Shown here one piece after another: positions 25,729 to 32,601 of a DNA stretch of 64,000 nt. The notes under the pieces are model-generated. The model did not search any database, was not told the origin of the DNA, and saw nothing but the letters and a program-made list of their open reading frames with translations. A program made the translations under genes and the position numbers. Positions within the stretch are counted from its first letter, which is position 1. The number at the start of each line of letters is the position of its first letter. Origin of the DNA: JAXDLW01 sp050998755 (GTDB lineage Bacteria; Chloroflexota; Dormibacteria; DASZGP01); the NCBI GenBank assembly GCA_050998755.1, contig JBPCPW010000013.1, forward strand, positions 1-64,000. The letters run 5' to 3'.

Positions 25729-26151
25729 TCAGGAAGCGGGGCCTGGGTGGAGGCGAAAGCGTTTGCCGCCCGGCCCACGCAACGATTCGAAGTGACGCCT
25801 GTCCAGGGTGAGGACGTCGAGGACGGCGTAGCGCTCGGCAAGCACGACTATCGACGCGTCTGCCAGGCCAATGCCTGCACCCGCACGGCGCGCGACGACA
25901 GCCCGTGCAGCCGCGACGTCGGTGGCAGAGAACGTTTCAAGGCGATATGCCCCCCGCGCAACCTCATCGAGAAGCGTGAGCTCCGCGCTCGTGCCCACCC
26001 TTGTCGCCAACAGATAGTCCATTTCGGCCAGCACAAACGGTGACATCAGCCTCGGGCCGCCCAGGGCCATGAGCGCGGCCGCCGCAGGCTCGTGCTGCGC
26101 CTGGCTGCTGTCGATCGCGGCGAGGAGCCCGCTGGTGTCGACGAGGATCAA
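25729..26151 (-). CDS. VapC-like PIN-domain toxin
   Basis: A 140-residue PIN-domain ribonuclease. MILVDTSGLLAAID starts the domain with Asp5; a Glu in LAEMDYLLATR and the late acidic pair in IGLADASIVVLAERY and LTLDRRHF supply the other metal ligands. The start overlaps the stop of the upstream antitoxin gene by four bases (ATGA), as in most VapBC pairs. It sits inside the NAD/ADP-ribose cluster, between protein C and the WYL gene. Whether it belongs to that system or is a passenger cannot be told from sequence; similar pairs occur six times in this window. Confidence 0.88.
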   Translation of the reverse strand: MILVDTSGLLAAIDSSQAQHEPAAAALMALGGPRLMSPFVLAEMDYLLATRVGTSAELTLLDEVARGAYRLETFSATDVAAARAVVARRAGAGIGLADASIVVLAERYAVLDVLTLDRRHFESLRGPGGKRFRLHPGPAS

Positions 26152-26375
26152 GTCTCCCCGAAACCGGCCAGGAGTTCCTCAGCATTTTCAGCCAGGCCAG
26201 GTTGACCACTGGCGAACAGCGGAAGCCTTGGGTGCGGCTCACGTAACTCAAGCAACCGCTCCACGCCCTCGCGGACCAGGTCGGCCTCGGTGCGGCCGTC
26301 CTGCGCGGCCGCACGTTCGAGTTTCGTCTTCAGCTGCTCAGGTAGGTAGATCGTTGTTCGCTTCACGCCATACAT
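26148..26375 (-). CDS. VapB-like ribbon-helix-helix antitoxin
   Basis: A 75-residue antitoxin. RTTIYLPEQLKTKLERAAAQ at the N-terminus is a CopG-type ribbon-helix-helix DNA-binding domain. The acidic C-terminus (ENAEELLAGFGE) is the part expected to bind the toxin. Start choice is open: ATG 26375, or GTG 26366 (VKRTTIYLP), which has CAGAAT 7 nt upstream and would be leaderless. Two direct repeats of GCCATAC, 12 bp apart (26367-26373 and 26379-26385), overlap the start and are a plausible autoregulatory operator. Confidence 0.85.
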   Translation of the reverse strand: MYGVKRTTIYLPEQLKTKLERAAAQDGRTEADLVREGVERLLELREPHPRLPLFASGQPGLAENAEELLAGFGET

Positions 26376-26450
26376 TCTGCCATACGTCCTGAGTCACCCG
26401 ACTGATATTGTCAGACCGCTCGGGACGTTCAGGCGACATTTCACTCCGGC

Positions 26451-26479
26451 GGCGTGCGACAACCTAGCTGTCGCACGCC
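26451..26479. promoter_or_regulatory. Cluster operator 4, upstream of the WYL gene
   Basis: The longest copy: 11-bp perfect arms GGCGTGCGACA and TGTCGCACGCC around a 7-bp spacer. An extra half site CGCGACA lies at 26482-26488. It is 59 nt upstream of the WYL start, which suggests autoregulation. Confidence 0.82.
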
Positions 26480-26538
26480 TACGCGACAGTGAGGGCGTGA
26501 TCGAGAAGTGCAACAGAAGGGAGGGTAGGTAGCTCACA

Positions 26539-27531
26539 ATGCCGATGGTGTTGAAGCTCAAGAAGGAGTTCGAGAAGCAGGACCGCGCCGCGCGGTTGAT
26601 GCTGGTCATGCAGATCTTTGCGGGCGCACCCCATGGCGTGACCGCGAGGGAGATCGGCGACCGCACCGGCCGCGATAAGCGCACCTCGCTTCGCGATATC
26701 CACGCGCTGGAGGACATCGGTGTCCCGGTGCTCCAGGAGGCCAACGACACGTGGCGCCTGATGCCCGGCTACGTCCTGCCGACGATCGCGTTCACCCAGC
26801 AGGAGACGATGGCCATCCTGCTCGCCACCCGGCTCGCCGTGCAGCACCTCGACTACTACAACGAGTTCCTGGCGATGGCCCTGAACAAACTGGCGAGCTC
26901 CCTCCCCAAGGGCGCCGTCCGCGTGCACGTGGGCGAGAGCGTGAGCCAGCTCGCCGCCAAGCCGGCGGACGCCGAGCGCCAGAAAGTTTTCAGCGTGATC
27001 ACCACCGGTCTTTTGGACCGCAAGCAGATCCGCTTCACCTACGTCGACTCGAAGGGCGTTGAGACGGAGCGGCGGATCCATCCCTACTTCATGGAGCCGA
27101 TCTCGCTCATGTCCCGCGGCACCTACCTGTTCGGCAAGGACATCGACAAACGCGAGCTCCGCGTCTTCAAGCTGGACCGCATCAAGAAAGCCGAGGTCCT
27201 GGCCACCGACGCCTACATCCCCGATGACGCCACCCTGCAGAAGCAGGTGGCGGATTCCTGGGGGGTCTGGAACCAGGGCCGGGTGCAGACGGTTGAGCTT
27301 CTCTTTAATAGGGATGTCGCCCGCCGGCTCACCGAGACAATGTGGCATCCCTCCCAGGTGCTGACCAGGCAGAAGGGCGGCGCAATCCTTCTGACGCTCA
27401 AGGTCCGCGGACTGGTCGAGATCACCCCCTGGATCCTGAGCTGGGGCGCCGATGTCGAGGTGGTCGGCCCCGCGGAGTTGCGCAAGGCCGTGGCTGCTAC
27501 GGCGGCCCGGATGGCGGGAACCTACAGCTAG
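26539..27531 (+). CDS. WYL-domain transcriptional regulator
   Basis: A 330-residue regulator. Residues 1-80 form a winged helix-turn-helix: VTAREIGDRTGRDKRTSLRD then IHALEDIGVPVLQEAN. Residues about 150-235 are a WYL-type domain (QIRFTYVDSKGVETERRIHP, then FMEPISLMSRGTYLFGKDID), in which the signature positions vary. Residues 245-320 form the usual C-terminal extension (VELLFNRDVARRL). WYL domains sense nucleic acid or nucleotide ligands and control many defence operons. It has its own strong palindrome, the same motif as in front of the other cluster genes, so it is the best candidate for the factor that binds it. Whether it represses or activates is not visible. The DUF5519 gene follows 33 bases downstream. 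Confidence 0.9.
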   Translation: MPMVLKLKKEFEKQDRAARLMLVMQIFAGAPHGVTAREIGDRTGRDKRTSLRDIHALEDIGVPVLQEANDTWRLMPGYVLPTIAFTQQETMAILLATRLAVQHLDYYNEFLAMALNKLASSLPKGAVRVHVGESVSQLAAKPADAERQKVFSVITTGLLDRKQIRFTYVDSKGVETERRIHPYFMEPISLMSRGTYLFGKDIDKRELRVFKLDRIKKAEVLATDAYIPDDATLQKQVADSWGVWNQGRVQTVELLFNRDVARRLTETMWHPSQVLTRQKGGAILLTLKVRGLVEITPWILSWGADVEVVGPAELRKAVAATAARMAGTYS

Positions 27532-27564
27532 ACCAGCGAGCCGCGGCGGGTCAGACTGAAGGCA

Positions 27565-27873
27565 ATGTCGACTGCCGGCCGGCTCATCCACGACGCCGTC
27601 ACCGCCTGGCCGGGAGTCGAGGCGGTCCCCCATCGTTTCGGCGGCACGGAGTATCGCTACGGTCGCAAGGAGATGGGCCACGTGCACGGCGACCGGCTGG
27701 CCGACCTGCCCCTGCCGCGCGCCCTGCACGACCAGGTCGTGGCCGATGGACGCGCGCAGTTGCACCACATCCTGCCCGACACCGGCTGGGTGAGCTGCTG
27801 GATGTCCGACCCGGACGACGCCGCCTCGGTGATCGAACTATTTCGAATCCAGTACGAGCGCTACCTGGGCTGA
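27565..27873 (+). CDS. DUF5519 luciferase-like domain protein
   Basis: A 102-residue protein. HRFGGTEYRYGRKEMGHVHG then LPLPRALHDQVVADGRA and HHILPDTGWVS match the DUF5519 (luciferase domain) family, single-domain proteins of unknown function. The run of His residues is conserved in the family. It lies 33 bases after the WYL gene and was probably transcribed with it; no palindrome separates them. The start is ATG 27565. Its role in the cluster is unknown. Confidence 0.8.
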   Translation: MSTAGRLIHDAVTAWPGVEAVPHRFGGTEYRYGRKEMGHVHGDRLADLPLPRALHDQVVADGRAQLHHILPDTGWVSCWMSDPDDAASVIELFRIQYERYLG

Positions 27874-27885
27874 CCGGCGCGACAC

Positions 27886-27905
27886 TGCGACATGAACCTG
27901 TCGCA
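27886..27905. promoter_or_regulatory. Cluster operator 5
   Basis: TGCGACA-N6-TGTCGCA, a perfect 7-bp inverted repeat, 22 nt upstream of the ARPP-1-like start. An extra GCGCGACA half site lies just before it at 27877-27884. Confidence 0.82.
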
Positions 27906-27927
27906 GGCATGACCCACCGTCGGTGTC

Positions 27928-28953
27928 ATGAATGAGAAGAGCAGCAACCCACAGGATCCCAAGAGCCCGACCATCGCACTCAAGGAGCGCATCCGCCTGG
28001 ACGGCCCCGCCGGTCTCACCGTCGGTCGCGGCCGCAGCATCGGCGCCCTCACCCTGGTGCCCGTCTTCCACGAGGGGCCGGCCGCCGACTACATCCCCTA
28101 CGCGTCCATCCAGGGTAGCGGCCTGCTGGAAATCAGCGAGGTCACCGGCGGCGGCCAGGTCAACACCCTGGTCGCGGAGAACCGCGCGGACCAGGCGGTC
28201 CTACTGCTGGAGGGCGAAATGCTCGAAGGCATGCAGCAGACGCGCGTGCTCAACGTCACCGTCCTGGTGCCCGCGAAGACCACGCTGAACATCCCGGTGT
28301 CCTGCGTGGAGGCGGGCCGCTGGCACCACGACGGCGTGGCCGCCTCCAAGCACGAGTTCCATATGTCACCGCGGGCGCGCTCGCGCAAGACGATTACCGT
28401 CAACGAGCAGGCCCGCGGCGTTGGCTCGTACGCCTCCAACCAGGGCGAGGTGTGGGCCAGCGTGGATGATGAGCTCGCCGCGCACCAGGTAGCGGCGCCG
28501 ACGCGGGCGCAGTCGGAGATCGGCAGGGCCCGCGGCGCGGAGGTCAGGCGAGACCTGGACCAACTCGAGCCGCGGCCGGGGCAGGCCGGCGTCGTCGCGG
28601 TGGTCGGTGGCACGCCGCTCTGCTTCGACCTGTTCGACCGTCCGTCCACGCTCGAGGTGGTCTGGAAGGGGCTCGTCGGCAGCTACGCGCTGGATGCGAT
28701 GACCGTGCCCAAGCGAGCCGCTGCCGAACGAGACACAACGGAGGCCCGCCGTTGGCTGAGCGGCATGACCGAAGCGATGGCGACCGAGCATCCCGGCGTG
28801 GGCATTGGCACCAACGTGCTCTTGAGCTCCGCGGGCGTCGGGGCCACGTCGCTGGTCATCGACGACGCGGTAGTCCACCTGGCAGCTTTCATGGCGACCG
28901 AGACCATCGGTTTCGCACGCCCCAGCCGCCGCGGCGGGACGCAACTTATCTAG
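27928..28953 (+). CDS. ARPP-1-like domain protein
   Basis: A 341-residue protein of the ARPP-1 type, a family named for its association with ADP-ribosylglycohydrolases and rhodanese-phosphatases. Features that fit are GALTLVPVFHEG near the start, YASIQGSGLLEISEV, LLLEGEMLEGMQQTRVLNV, the SCVEAGRWH motif, and a C-terminal region ending with VHLAAFMATE. Motifs with conserved Glu, Cys and His (GEMLEG, SCVEAGRW) may form an active or binding site; no activity is known to me. Both expected partners, the phosphatase and the ARG, are in this window, 6 kb away. The start is ATG 27928, 22 nt after operator 5. Confidence 0.75.
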   Translation: MNEKSSNPQDPKSPTIALKERIRLDGPAGLTVGRGRSIGALTLVPVFHEGPAADYIPYASIQGSGLLEISEVTGGGQVNTLVAENRADQAVLLLEGEMLEGMQQTRVLNVTVLVPAKTTLNIPVSCVEAGRWHHDGVAASKHEFHMSPRARSRKTITVNEQARGVGSYASNQGEVWASVDDELAAHQVAAPTRAQSEIGRARGAEVRRDLDQLEPRPGQAGVVAVVGGTPLCFDLFDRPSTLEVVWKGLVGSYALDAMTVPKRAAAERDTTEARRWLSGMTEAMATEHPGVGIGTNVLLSSAGVGATSLVIDDAVVHLAAFMATETIGFARPSRRGGTQLI

Positions 28954-28970
28954 CCGTCGGAGTGCGGGCC

Positions 28971-28990
28971 CGCGACAACCATCTGTCGCG
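28971..28990. promoter_or_regulatory. Cluster operator 6
   Basis: CGCGACA-N6-TGTCGCG, extending to 9-bp arms (CCCGCGACA and TGTCGCGGG). It lies 24 nt upstream of a small ORF, which supports that ORF as a real gene. Confidence 0.82.
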
Positions 28991-29014
28991 GGTCCACCCG
29001 ATGCTGACGTTGTA

Positions 29015-29232
29015 ATGAACCCCACCGTCATCACCAACACCAGCCGGCCGCGCACCCGCATCTACCAGCGACGCTGGAACGTCGAGGCTGCCTGGTCGGC
29101 CCATGAGGATCACCAGTGCCTGGCGGACACCATAGAACTGGCCAACGTGACCGGGAGAAGCGCGAGCTTGAGGAGCAGCACGAGCGCTCCAACAGGGCGA
29201 AGTTCCTGGCGAACCCGCGGTTCCTGAAGTAG
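29015..29232 (+). pseudogene. Small charged cluster protein, one-base frameshift
   Basis: ATG 29015 begins MNPTVITNTSRPRTRIYQRR and continues to LANV near 29148. From there a different frame gives DREKRELEEQHERSNRAKF then LANPRFLK and TAG at 29230-29232. Restoring one G (GTGACC to GTGGACC) joins the halves into a 72-residue protein with a charged, probably coiled-coil C-terminus. The operator 24 nt upstream argues that this is a member of the regulon. I do not recognise the family. A sequencing error is as likely as a real mutation. Confidence 0.6.
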
Positions 29233-29234
29233 CC

Positions 29235-29456
29235 CTAACCCTCCCCCCGGATCTGCGTCATCAGGTCGTCAGTGGGCACCCTGCGCTGGAGAATGCCGTA
29301 GACGGCCTCGACGGGGTCGCGCTGAGCCAGCTTCACCGCCACCAGGCGGCCCTCCTCTTCTTCAAAATAGAGGATCTCACCGGGACGAATGCCGAGGCGG
29401 TCCCGGAGCCGTTTGGGAATGGTCACCTGCCCCTTCCCAGACACCGTGGATTTCAT
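29235..29456 (-). CDS. Orphan AbrB/MazE-type antitoxin
   Basis: A 73-residue protein. KSTVSGKGQVTIPKRLRDRL then GIRPGEILYFEEEEGRLVAV is the swapped-hairpin AbrB DNA-binding domain of many VapB and MazE antitoxins; the C-terminal DPVEAVYGILQRRVPTDDLM is the usual toxin-binding tail. No toxin gene follows: the downstream sequence is the convergent small cluster protein. It may be a remnant of a VapBC pair. The start ATG 29456 is preferred because TACTCT lies exactly 6 nt upstream (29463-29468), a leaderless arrangement seen at other antitoxins here. Confidence 0.8.
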   Translation of the reverse strand: MKSTVSGKGQVTIPKRLRDRLGIRPGEILYFEEEEGRLVAVKLAQRDPVEAVYGILQRRVPTDDLMTQIRGEG

Positions 29457-29483
29457 ACTTTGAGAGTAGTGATTCCCGCTCAT

Positions 29484-29888
29484 TTAGAACACCAAGACGT
29501 AGGACCAGTACTTCCAAGATCCCCCGTCGTACTCAGCGTGTTGGACGAATCCCATCCGCTCGTACAGCGCCCGGGCCACCGGCATCACCTCCGTCGTGTG
29601 GAGGCCCAGGCCTGCCGCACCGTCAGCCATGGCACGGTCGATGCACGCCTGGGTCAGGGCGCGTCCGATCCCCTTCCCACGATGGCCGGGGGCCACGGCC
29701 AGCGCTCGAAAGTAGGCCCAGTCCGGGGCCAGCCAGGCGGAGTCGCGCTTGCCTGCCGCGTAATAAGCCAGCGCGCCGGCCAGTTCCCCTCCGACCTCCG
29801 CCACCAGGATCACGGCGGACTCGCGGTAAGCGCCAACCGTGATCTCCGCGACCTTGCCGTACTCAGCCGGTAGGGCTTCCCTGATCAT
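29484..29888 (-). CDS. GNAT-family N-acetyltransferase
   Basis: A 134-residue acetyl-CoA-dependent transferase. ALAVAPGHRGKGIGRALTQA is the R/QxxGxG/A pyrophosphate-binding loop, and ARALYERMGFVQHAEYDG the usual C-terminal strand and helix. The substrate cannot be told. The start is taken as ATG 29888 (MIREALPAEYG); GTG 29900 would add four residues. It stands alone between the orphan antitoxin and the ammonium transporter. Confidence 0.87.
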   Translation of the reverse strand: MIREALPAEYGKVAEITVGAYRESAVILVAEVGGELAGALAYYAAGKRDSAWLAPDWAYFRALAVAPGHRGKGIGRALTQACIDRAMADGAAGLGLHTTEVMPVARALYERMGFVQHAEYDGGSWKYWSYVLVF

Positions 29889-29985
29889 GAATTCACCCAA
29901 TCAGTTCAGCGATCCGCCCATTCCCACGTCGCCCAAGGGCACCGGTGCGAGGTGTAGAGCTCGGCGTAACGGCGCTTTGTGACGC

Positions 29986-29991
29986 TAATAT
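29986..29991 (+). promoter_or_regulatory. -10 element for amt
   Basis: TAATAT, with no good -35. It would start transcription near 29998, which places the longer ORF start at 29945 upstream of the promoter and supports the TTG start of amt at 30059. Confidence 0.4.
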
Positions 29992-30058
29992 CCCGTCCGG
30001 GAAAGGGCGATGGCCGAGCACCGCTACGCGGCCGCATCGCCAATGGAGGGCATGCACT

Positions 30059-31495
30059 TTGCTGAGTCACGGGTTGACGTACGTCGCCGCCGACAACACT
30101 GCCACCCAGGCGGCCGGGGTGGCGGCCGACACGGTCTGGGTGGTTGTTGCCGCCCTGCTGGTCCTGCTGATGCAGGCGGGGTTCGCGATGCTCGAGGTGG
30201 GCTTCACGCGGATGAAGAACGTCGGCACGGTGGTCGCGAAGATCATCGTCAACCTGAGCGTCTCGTCGATCATGTACTGGCTGGTCGGGTTTGCGGTCGC
30301 CTTCGGCGTGGCATCCGGGCCGCTGGGTGGCATCATCGGCCACTCCGGGTTCGCCCCGCTGTTCCATCCCGGCAGCCAGATGGATCTCCCAGCGCTGAAC
30401 GCGGCGTCGGCAATCCCAGCCTCCGCCAAGTTCTTTTTTGAGTTCGTCTTCTGCGCCATATCCCTGGCCATCGTCTGGGGAACGATGCTCGAACGCACCA
30501 AGTTCGTCGTCTACATCCTCTTTGGGATCCCCTTCGCCGCATTCATCTACCCGATGATCAGCCACTGGCTGTTCGGGGGCGGCTGGCTGCAGGCGAACTT
30601 CGGCGCGCAGGATTTCGCCGGTTCCACCGTCGTCCACCTCACCGGGGCAACGGCGGGCCTGGCCGGCCTGTTGCTGCTGGGCCCCCGGATCGGAAAGTAC
30701 GGGCGCGACGGCAGACCCAACGCCATTCCAGGGCACAACATGCCCCTGGCCCAGCTGGGCGTGCTCATCCTGTGGTTCGGGTGGTTTGGGTTCAACCCGG
30801 GCTCCACCCTCAACGCCACCAACCTGCATTTCGCCGACGTCGTGATCACCACCAACCTCGCCGCGGCCGCGGGAGCGCTGGCGGCAATGGTCTGCATTTA
30901 CCGGGTGCAGCGCTCGCTCGATGTGGGCATGATCGGCAACGGGGCAATCGCGGGCCTGGTGGCCATCACGGCACCGTCGGGTTATGTCCAGCCGTGGGCC
31001 GCCCTGATCATCGGCGCCGTCGCCGGTGTGATCGTGGTGTACGGCGTCCTCTGGATCGACAAGCGCCTGGACGACCCCGTCGGCGCGCTGTCGGCCCACG
31101 GGCTGGCGGGCGTTTGGGGCACGCTGTCCTGCGGGCTGTTCACCGACCCCGAACTGGCAAAGTTCAACGCCACCGGGCACGGCGGCCTGTTTTACACGGG
31201 ATCCTTCCAGCAGCTCGGGGCCCAGGCGCTCACCGTGCTGGTTTGCTTCGCCACGGTGTTCGCGCTGTCCTATGGCCTCTTCTTCCTCATCAAGCAGACG
31301 GTCGGCCTACGCGTGAGCGAGCGCCACGAGGTGGACGGGCTCGACATCAGCGAGCATGGGATGTGGGGCTATCCTGAGCAGTTCATGCCGGTGCCCGGCG
31401 GCGCGTACATCCACCCCGACGTGCTGGCGGCCCGCGAGCAGAGGCTCGTACCGGCCGCGGCGCCCACACCGGCAGGAGCCGAGGAGGAGAACTGA
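30059..31495 (+). CDS. amt: Ammonium transporter (Amt/MEP family)
   Basis: A 478-residue membrane protein with about eleven hydrophobic segments. FAMLEVGFTRMKN, HLTGATAGLAGLLLLG, GHNMPLAQLGVLILWFGWFG and FNPGSTLNA are Amt signatures. It carries ammonium inward across the membrane. The TTG start at 30059 is chosen because GGAGG lies 9 nt upstream; the frame is open back to 29945 without a comparable site. The TGA overlaps the glnK ATG (TGATG), a classic amtB-glnK arrangement in which PII gates the channel. The C-terminal cytoplasmic tail (PAAAPTPAGAEE) is longer than usual. Confidence 0.93.
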   Translation: MLSHGLTYVAADNTATQAAGVAADTVWVVVAALLVLLMQAGFAMLEVGFTRMKNVGTVVAKIIVNLSVSSIMYWLVGFAVAFGVASGPLGGIIGHSGFAPLFHPGSQMDLPALNAASAIPASAKFFFEFVFCAISLAIVWGTMLERTKFVVYILFGIPFAAFIYPMISHWLFGGGWLQANFGAQDFAGSTVVHLTGATAGLAGLLLLGPRIGKYGRDGRPNAIPGHNMPLAQLGVLILWFGWFGFNPGSTLNATNLHFADVVITTNLAAAAGALAAMVCIYRVQRSLDVGMIGNGAIAGLVAITAPSGYVQPWAALIIGAVAGVIVVYGVLWIDKRLDDPVGALSAHGLAGVWGTLSCGLFTDPELAKFNATGHGGLFYTGSFQQLGAQALTVLVCFATVFALSYGLFFLIKQTVGLRVSERHEVDGLDISEHGMWGYPEQFMPVPGGAYIHPDVLAAREQRLVPAAAPTPAGAEEEN

Positions 31496-31863
31496 TGAAG
31501 AAGGTGGAAGCGGTTATCCGACCGGATCGCCTGCAGCAGGTCCAGGACGCCCTCGATGACATCGGCGTCTCCGGCCTGACCGTCACCGAGGTCCTGGGCT
31601 GCGGGTCTCAGCGCGGCTACACCGAGACCTACCGCGGCACGCCAGTCAAGATCTCGCTGCAGCGCAAGGTCAAGGTCGAGGCGGTGATGACGGACGAGCG
31701 CGTGGAGGGCGCCGTTGCGGCCATGATGGCTGCCGCCCGCACTGGGGAGGTGGGTGACGGAAAGATCTTCATTCTCCCGGTCGACGATGCCATCAGGATC
31801 AGGTCCGGCGAGCGTGGCGACAAGATCGTCGAGCACCGTGACCCCCAGCACTGGGGTCACTAG
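31495..31863 (+). CDS. glnK: PII signal-transduction protein GlnK, Tyr51 replaced
   Basis: A 122-residue PII protein that binds ATP/ADP and 2-oxoglutarate and controls the adjacent Amt. The T-loop reads GYTETYRGTPVKISLQRKVK (41-60): Tyr46 is kept but position 51, the site of uridylylation or adenylylation in other PII proteins, is Val. The C-terminal DAIRIRSGERGDKIV is the expected nucleotide-binding part. Covalent modification at Tyr51 is therefore not possible, and control is probably by ligands only. The start overlaps the amt stop by one base. Confidence 0.93.
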   Translation: MKKVEAVIRPDRLQQVQDALDDIGVSGLTVTEVLGCGSQRGYTETYRGTPVKISLQRKVKVEAVMTDERVEGAVAAMMAAARTGEVGDGKIFILPVDDAIRIRSGERGDKIVEHRDPQHWGH

Positions 31864-31940
31864 TGGACGACGTCCTCGACGACAGGCTCGAGGTCGAGTC
31901 TCGACCCGCCTGAGGGCATGAGCCAGCCATGTTCAGAGTT

Positions 31941-31967
31941 CGTGCCATATTATTCATATATGACACG
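31941..31967. promoter_or_regulatory. Imperfect palindrome and leaderless promoter of an antitoxin gene
   Basis: CGTGCCATAT (31941-31950) and ATATGACACG (31958-31967) form a 10-bp inverted repeat with one mismatch and a 7-base spacer. TATTAT at 31948-31953 ends 6 nt before ATG 31960. The site overlaps promoter and start, as expected for autorepression by the antitoxin. Confidence 0.6.
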
Positions 31968-32220
31968 TAACGTATATCGGGCACACGTGGGACCTGGCGG
32001 CCGGGTGGTACTGCCCGCCGGCCTGCGACGGACCATGAACCTTCAGACCGGGTCGGAGCTAATCCTGGCGGAGACCCGCGAGGGCGAGTGGCGAATGTTC
32101 ACCCGCGCTGATGCGCTGGCCGAAGCGCGGGCGCTGGTACGACAGCACGTCGGCTCCGGCGACAGCCTGGTCGACGAGTTGCTCGCTGAACGCCGCTCAG
32201 AGGCGCGCCGGAAGAAGTAG
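31960..32220 (+). CDS. AbrB-type antitoxin of a VapBC-like pair
   Basis: An 86-residue protein. HVGPGGRVVLPAGLRRTMNL and TGSELILAETREGEWRMF form the AbrB-like swapped hairpin; the C-terminal helix (LVRQHVGSGDSLVDELLAER) would bind the toxin. The start at 31960 lies inside a palindrome and 6 nt from a -10 element, so it is probably leaderless. The PIN-domain gene follows directly: the TAG ends at 32220 and the toxin ATG is at 32221. Confidence 0.85.
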   Translation: MTRNVYRAHVGPGGRVVLPAGLRRTMNLQTGSELILAETREGEWRMFTRADALAEARALVRQHVGSGDSLVDELLAERRSEARRKK

Positions 32221-32598
32221 ATGGTGGTCCTCGACGCCTCCGCCGTGCTTGCGCTGCTGAACCAGGAGGCGGGAGCCGAGATGGTCGAGCCGTTGCTGGA
32301 CGAGGCCGTCATTAGCGCAGTGAATCTGAGCGAGGTGGCCGGCAAACTTATCGACCGCGGGCTGACTCAGGCGGACGTACGTGCTGCACTCGACTCGTTG
32401 CAGCTCGACGTCCGCCCGTTTGATTCAGACCATGCCTACAGAGCCGCCGGGCTCCGGGCCGTTGTACCGAAGGACTTCGCTCTCGGCGACCGGGCCTGCC
32501 TCGCCCTCGCGAGCGCCCTCCAAGTCGAAGCCTTCACCGCGGATCGAGAATGGCGCCGCCTGCAGCTGCCAGACATATTGGTCACCGTAATCCGATAG
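32221..32598 (+). CDS. VapC-like PIN-domain toxin
   Basis: A 125-residue PIN-domain ribonuclease. VVLDASAVLALLNQEAG opens the domain with its first Asp; NLSEVAGKLID, ALGDRACLALAS and TADREWRRL carry the other acidic residues. It is directly downstream of the AbrB-type antitoxin with no gap, so it is expressed with it. The 3-prime end converges on a large secreted protein gene with a 3-base gap. Confidence 0.88.
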   Translation: MVVLDASAVLALLNQEAGAEMVEPLLDEAVISAVNLSEVAGKLIDRGLTQADVRAALDSLQLDVRPFDSDHAYRAAGLRAVVPKDFALGDRACLALASALQVEAFTADREWRRLQLPDILVTVIR

Positions 32599-32601
32599 CG
32601 G

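Noticed and set aside
29960..29985. GlnR-like box (GTAAC...GTGAC) before amt
   Set aside because: Spacing between the half sites does not match the usual GlnR pattern and only one such pair is present.
29906..31180. Long minus-strand frame of 424 codons across amt
   Set aside because: It mirrors the amt gene in a high-GC region, has low-complexity composition and no recognisable motif.
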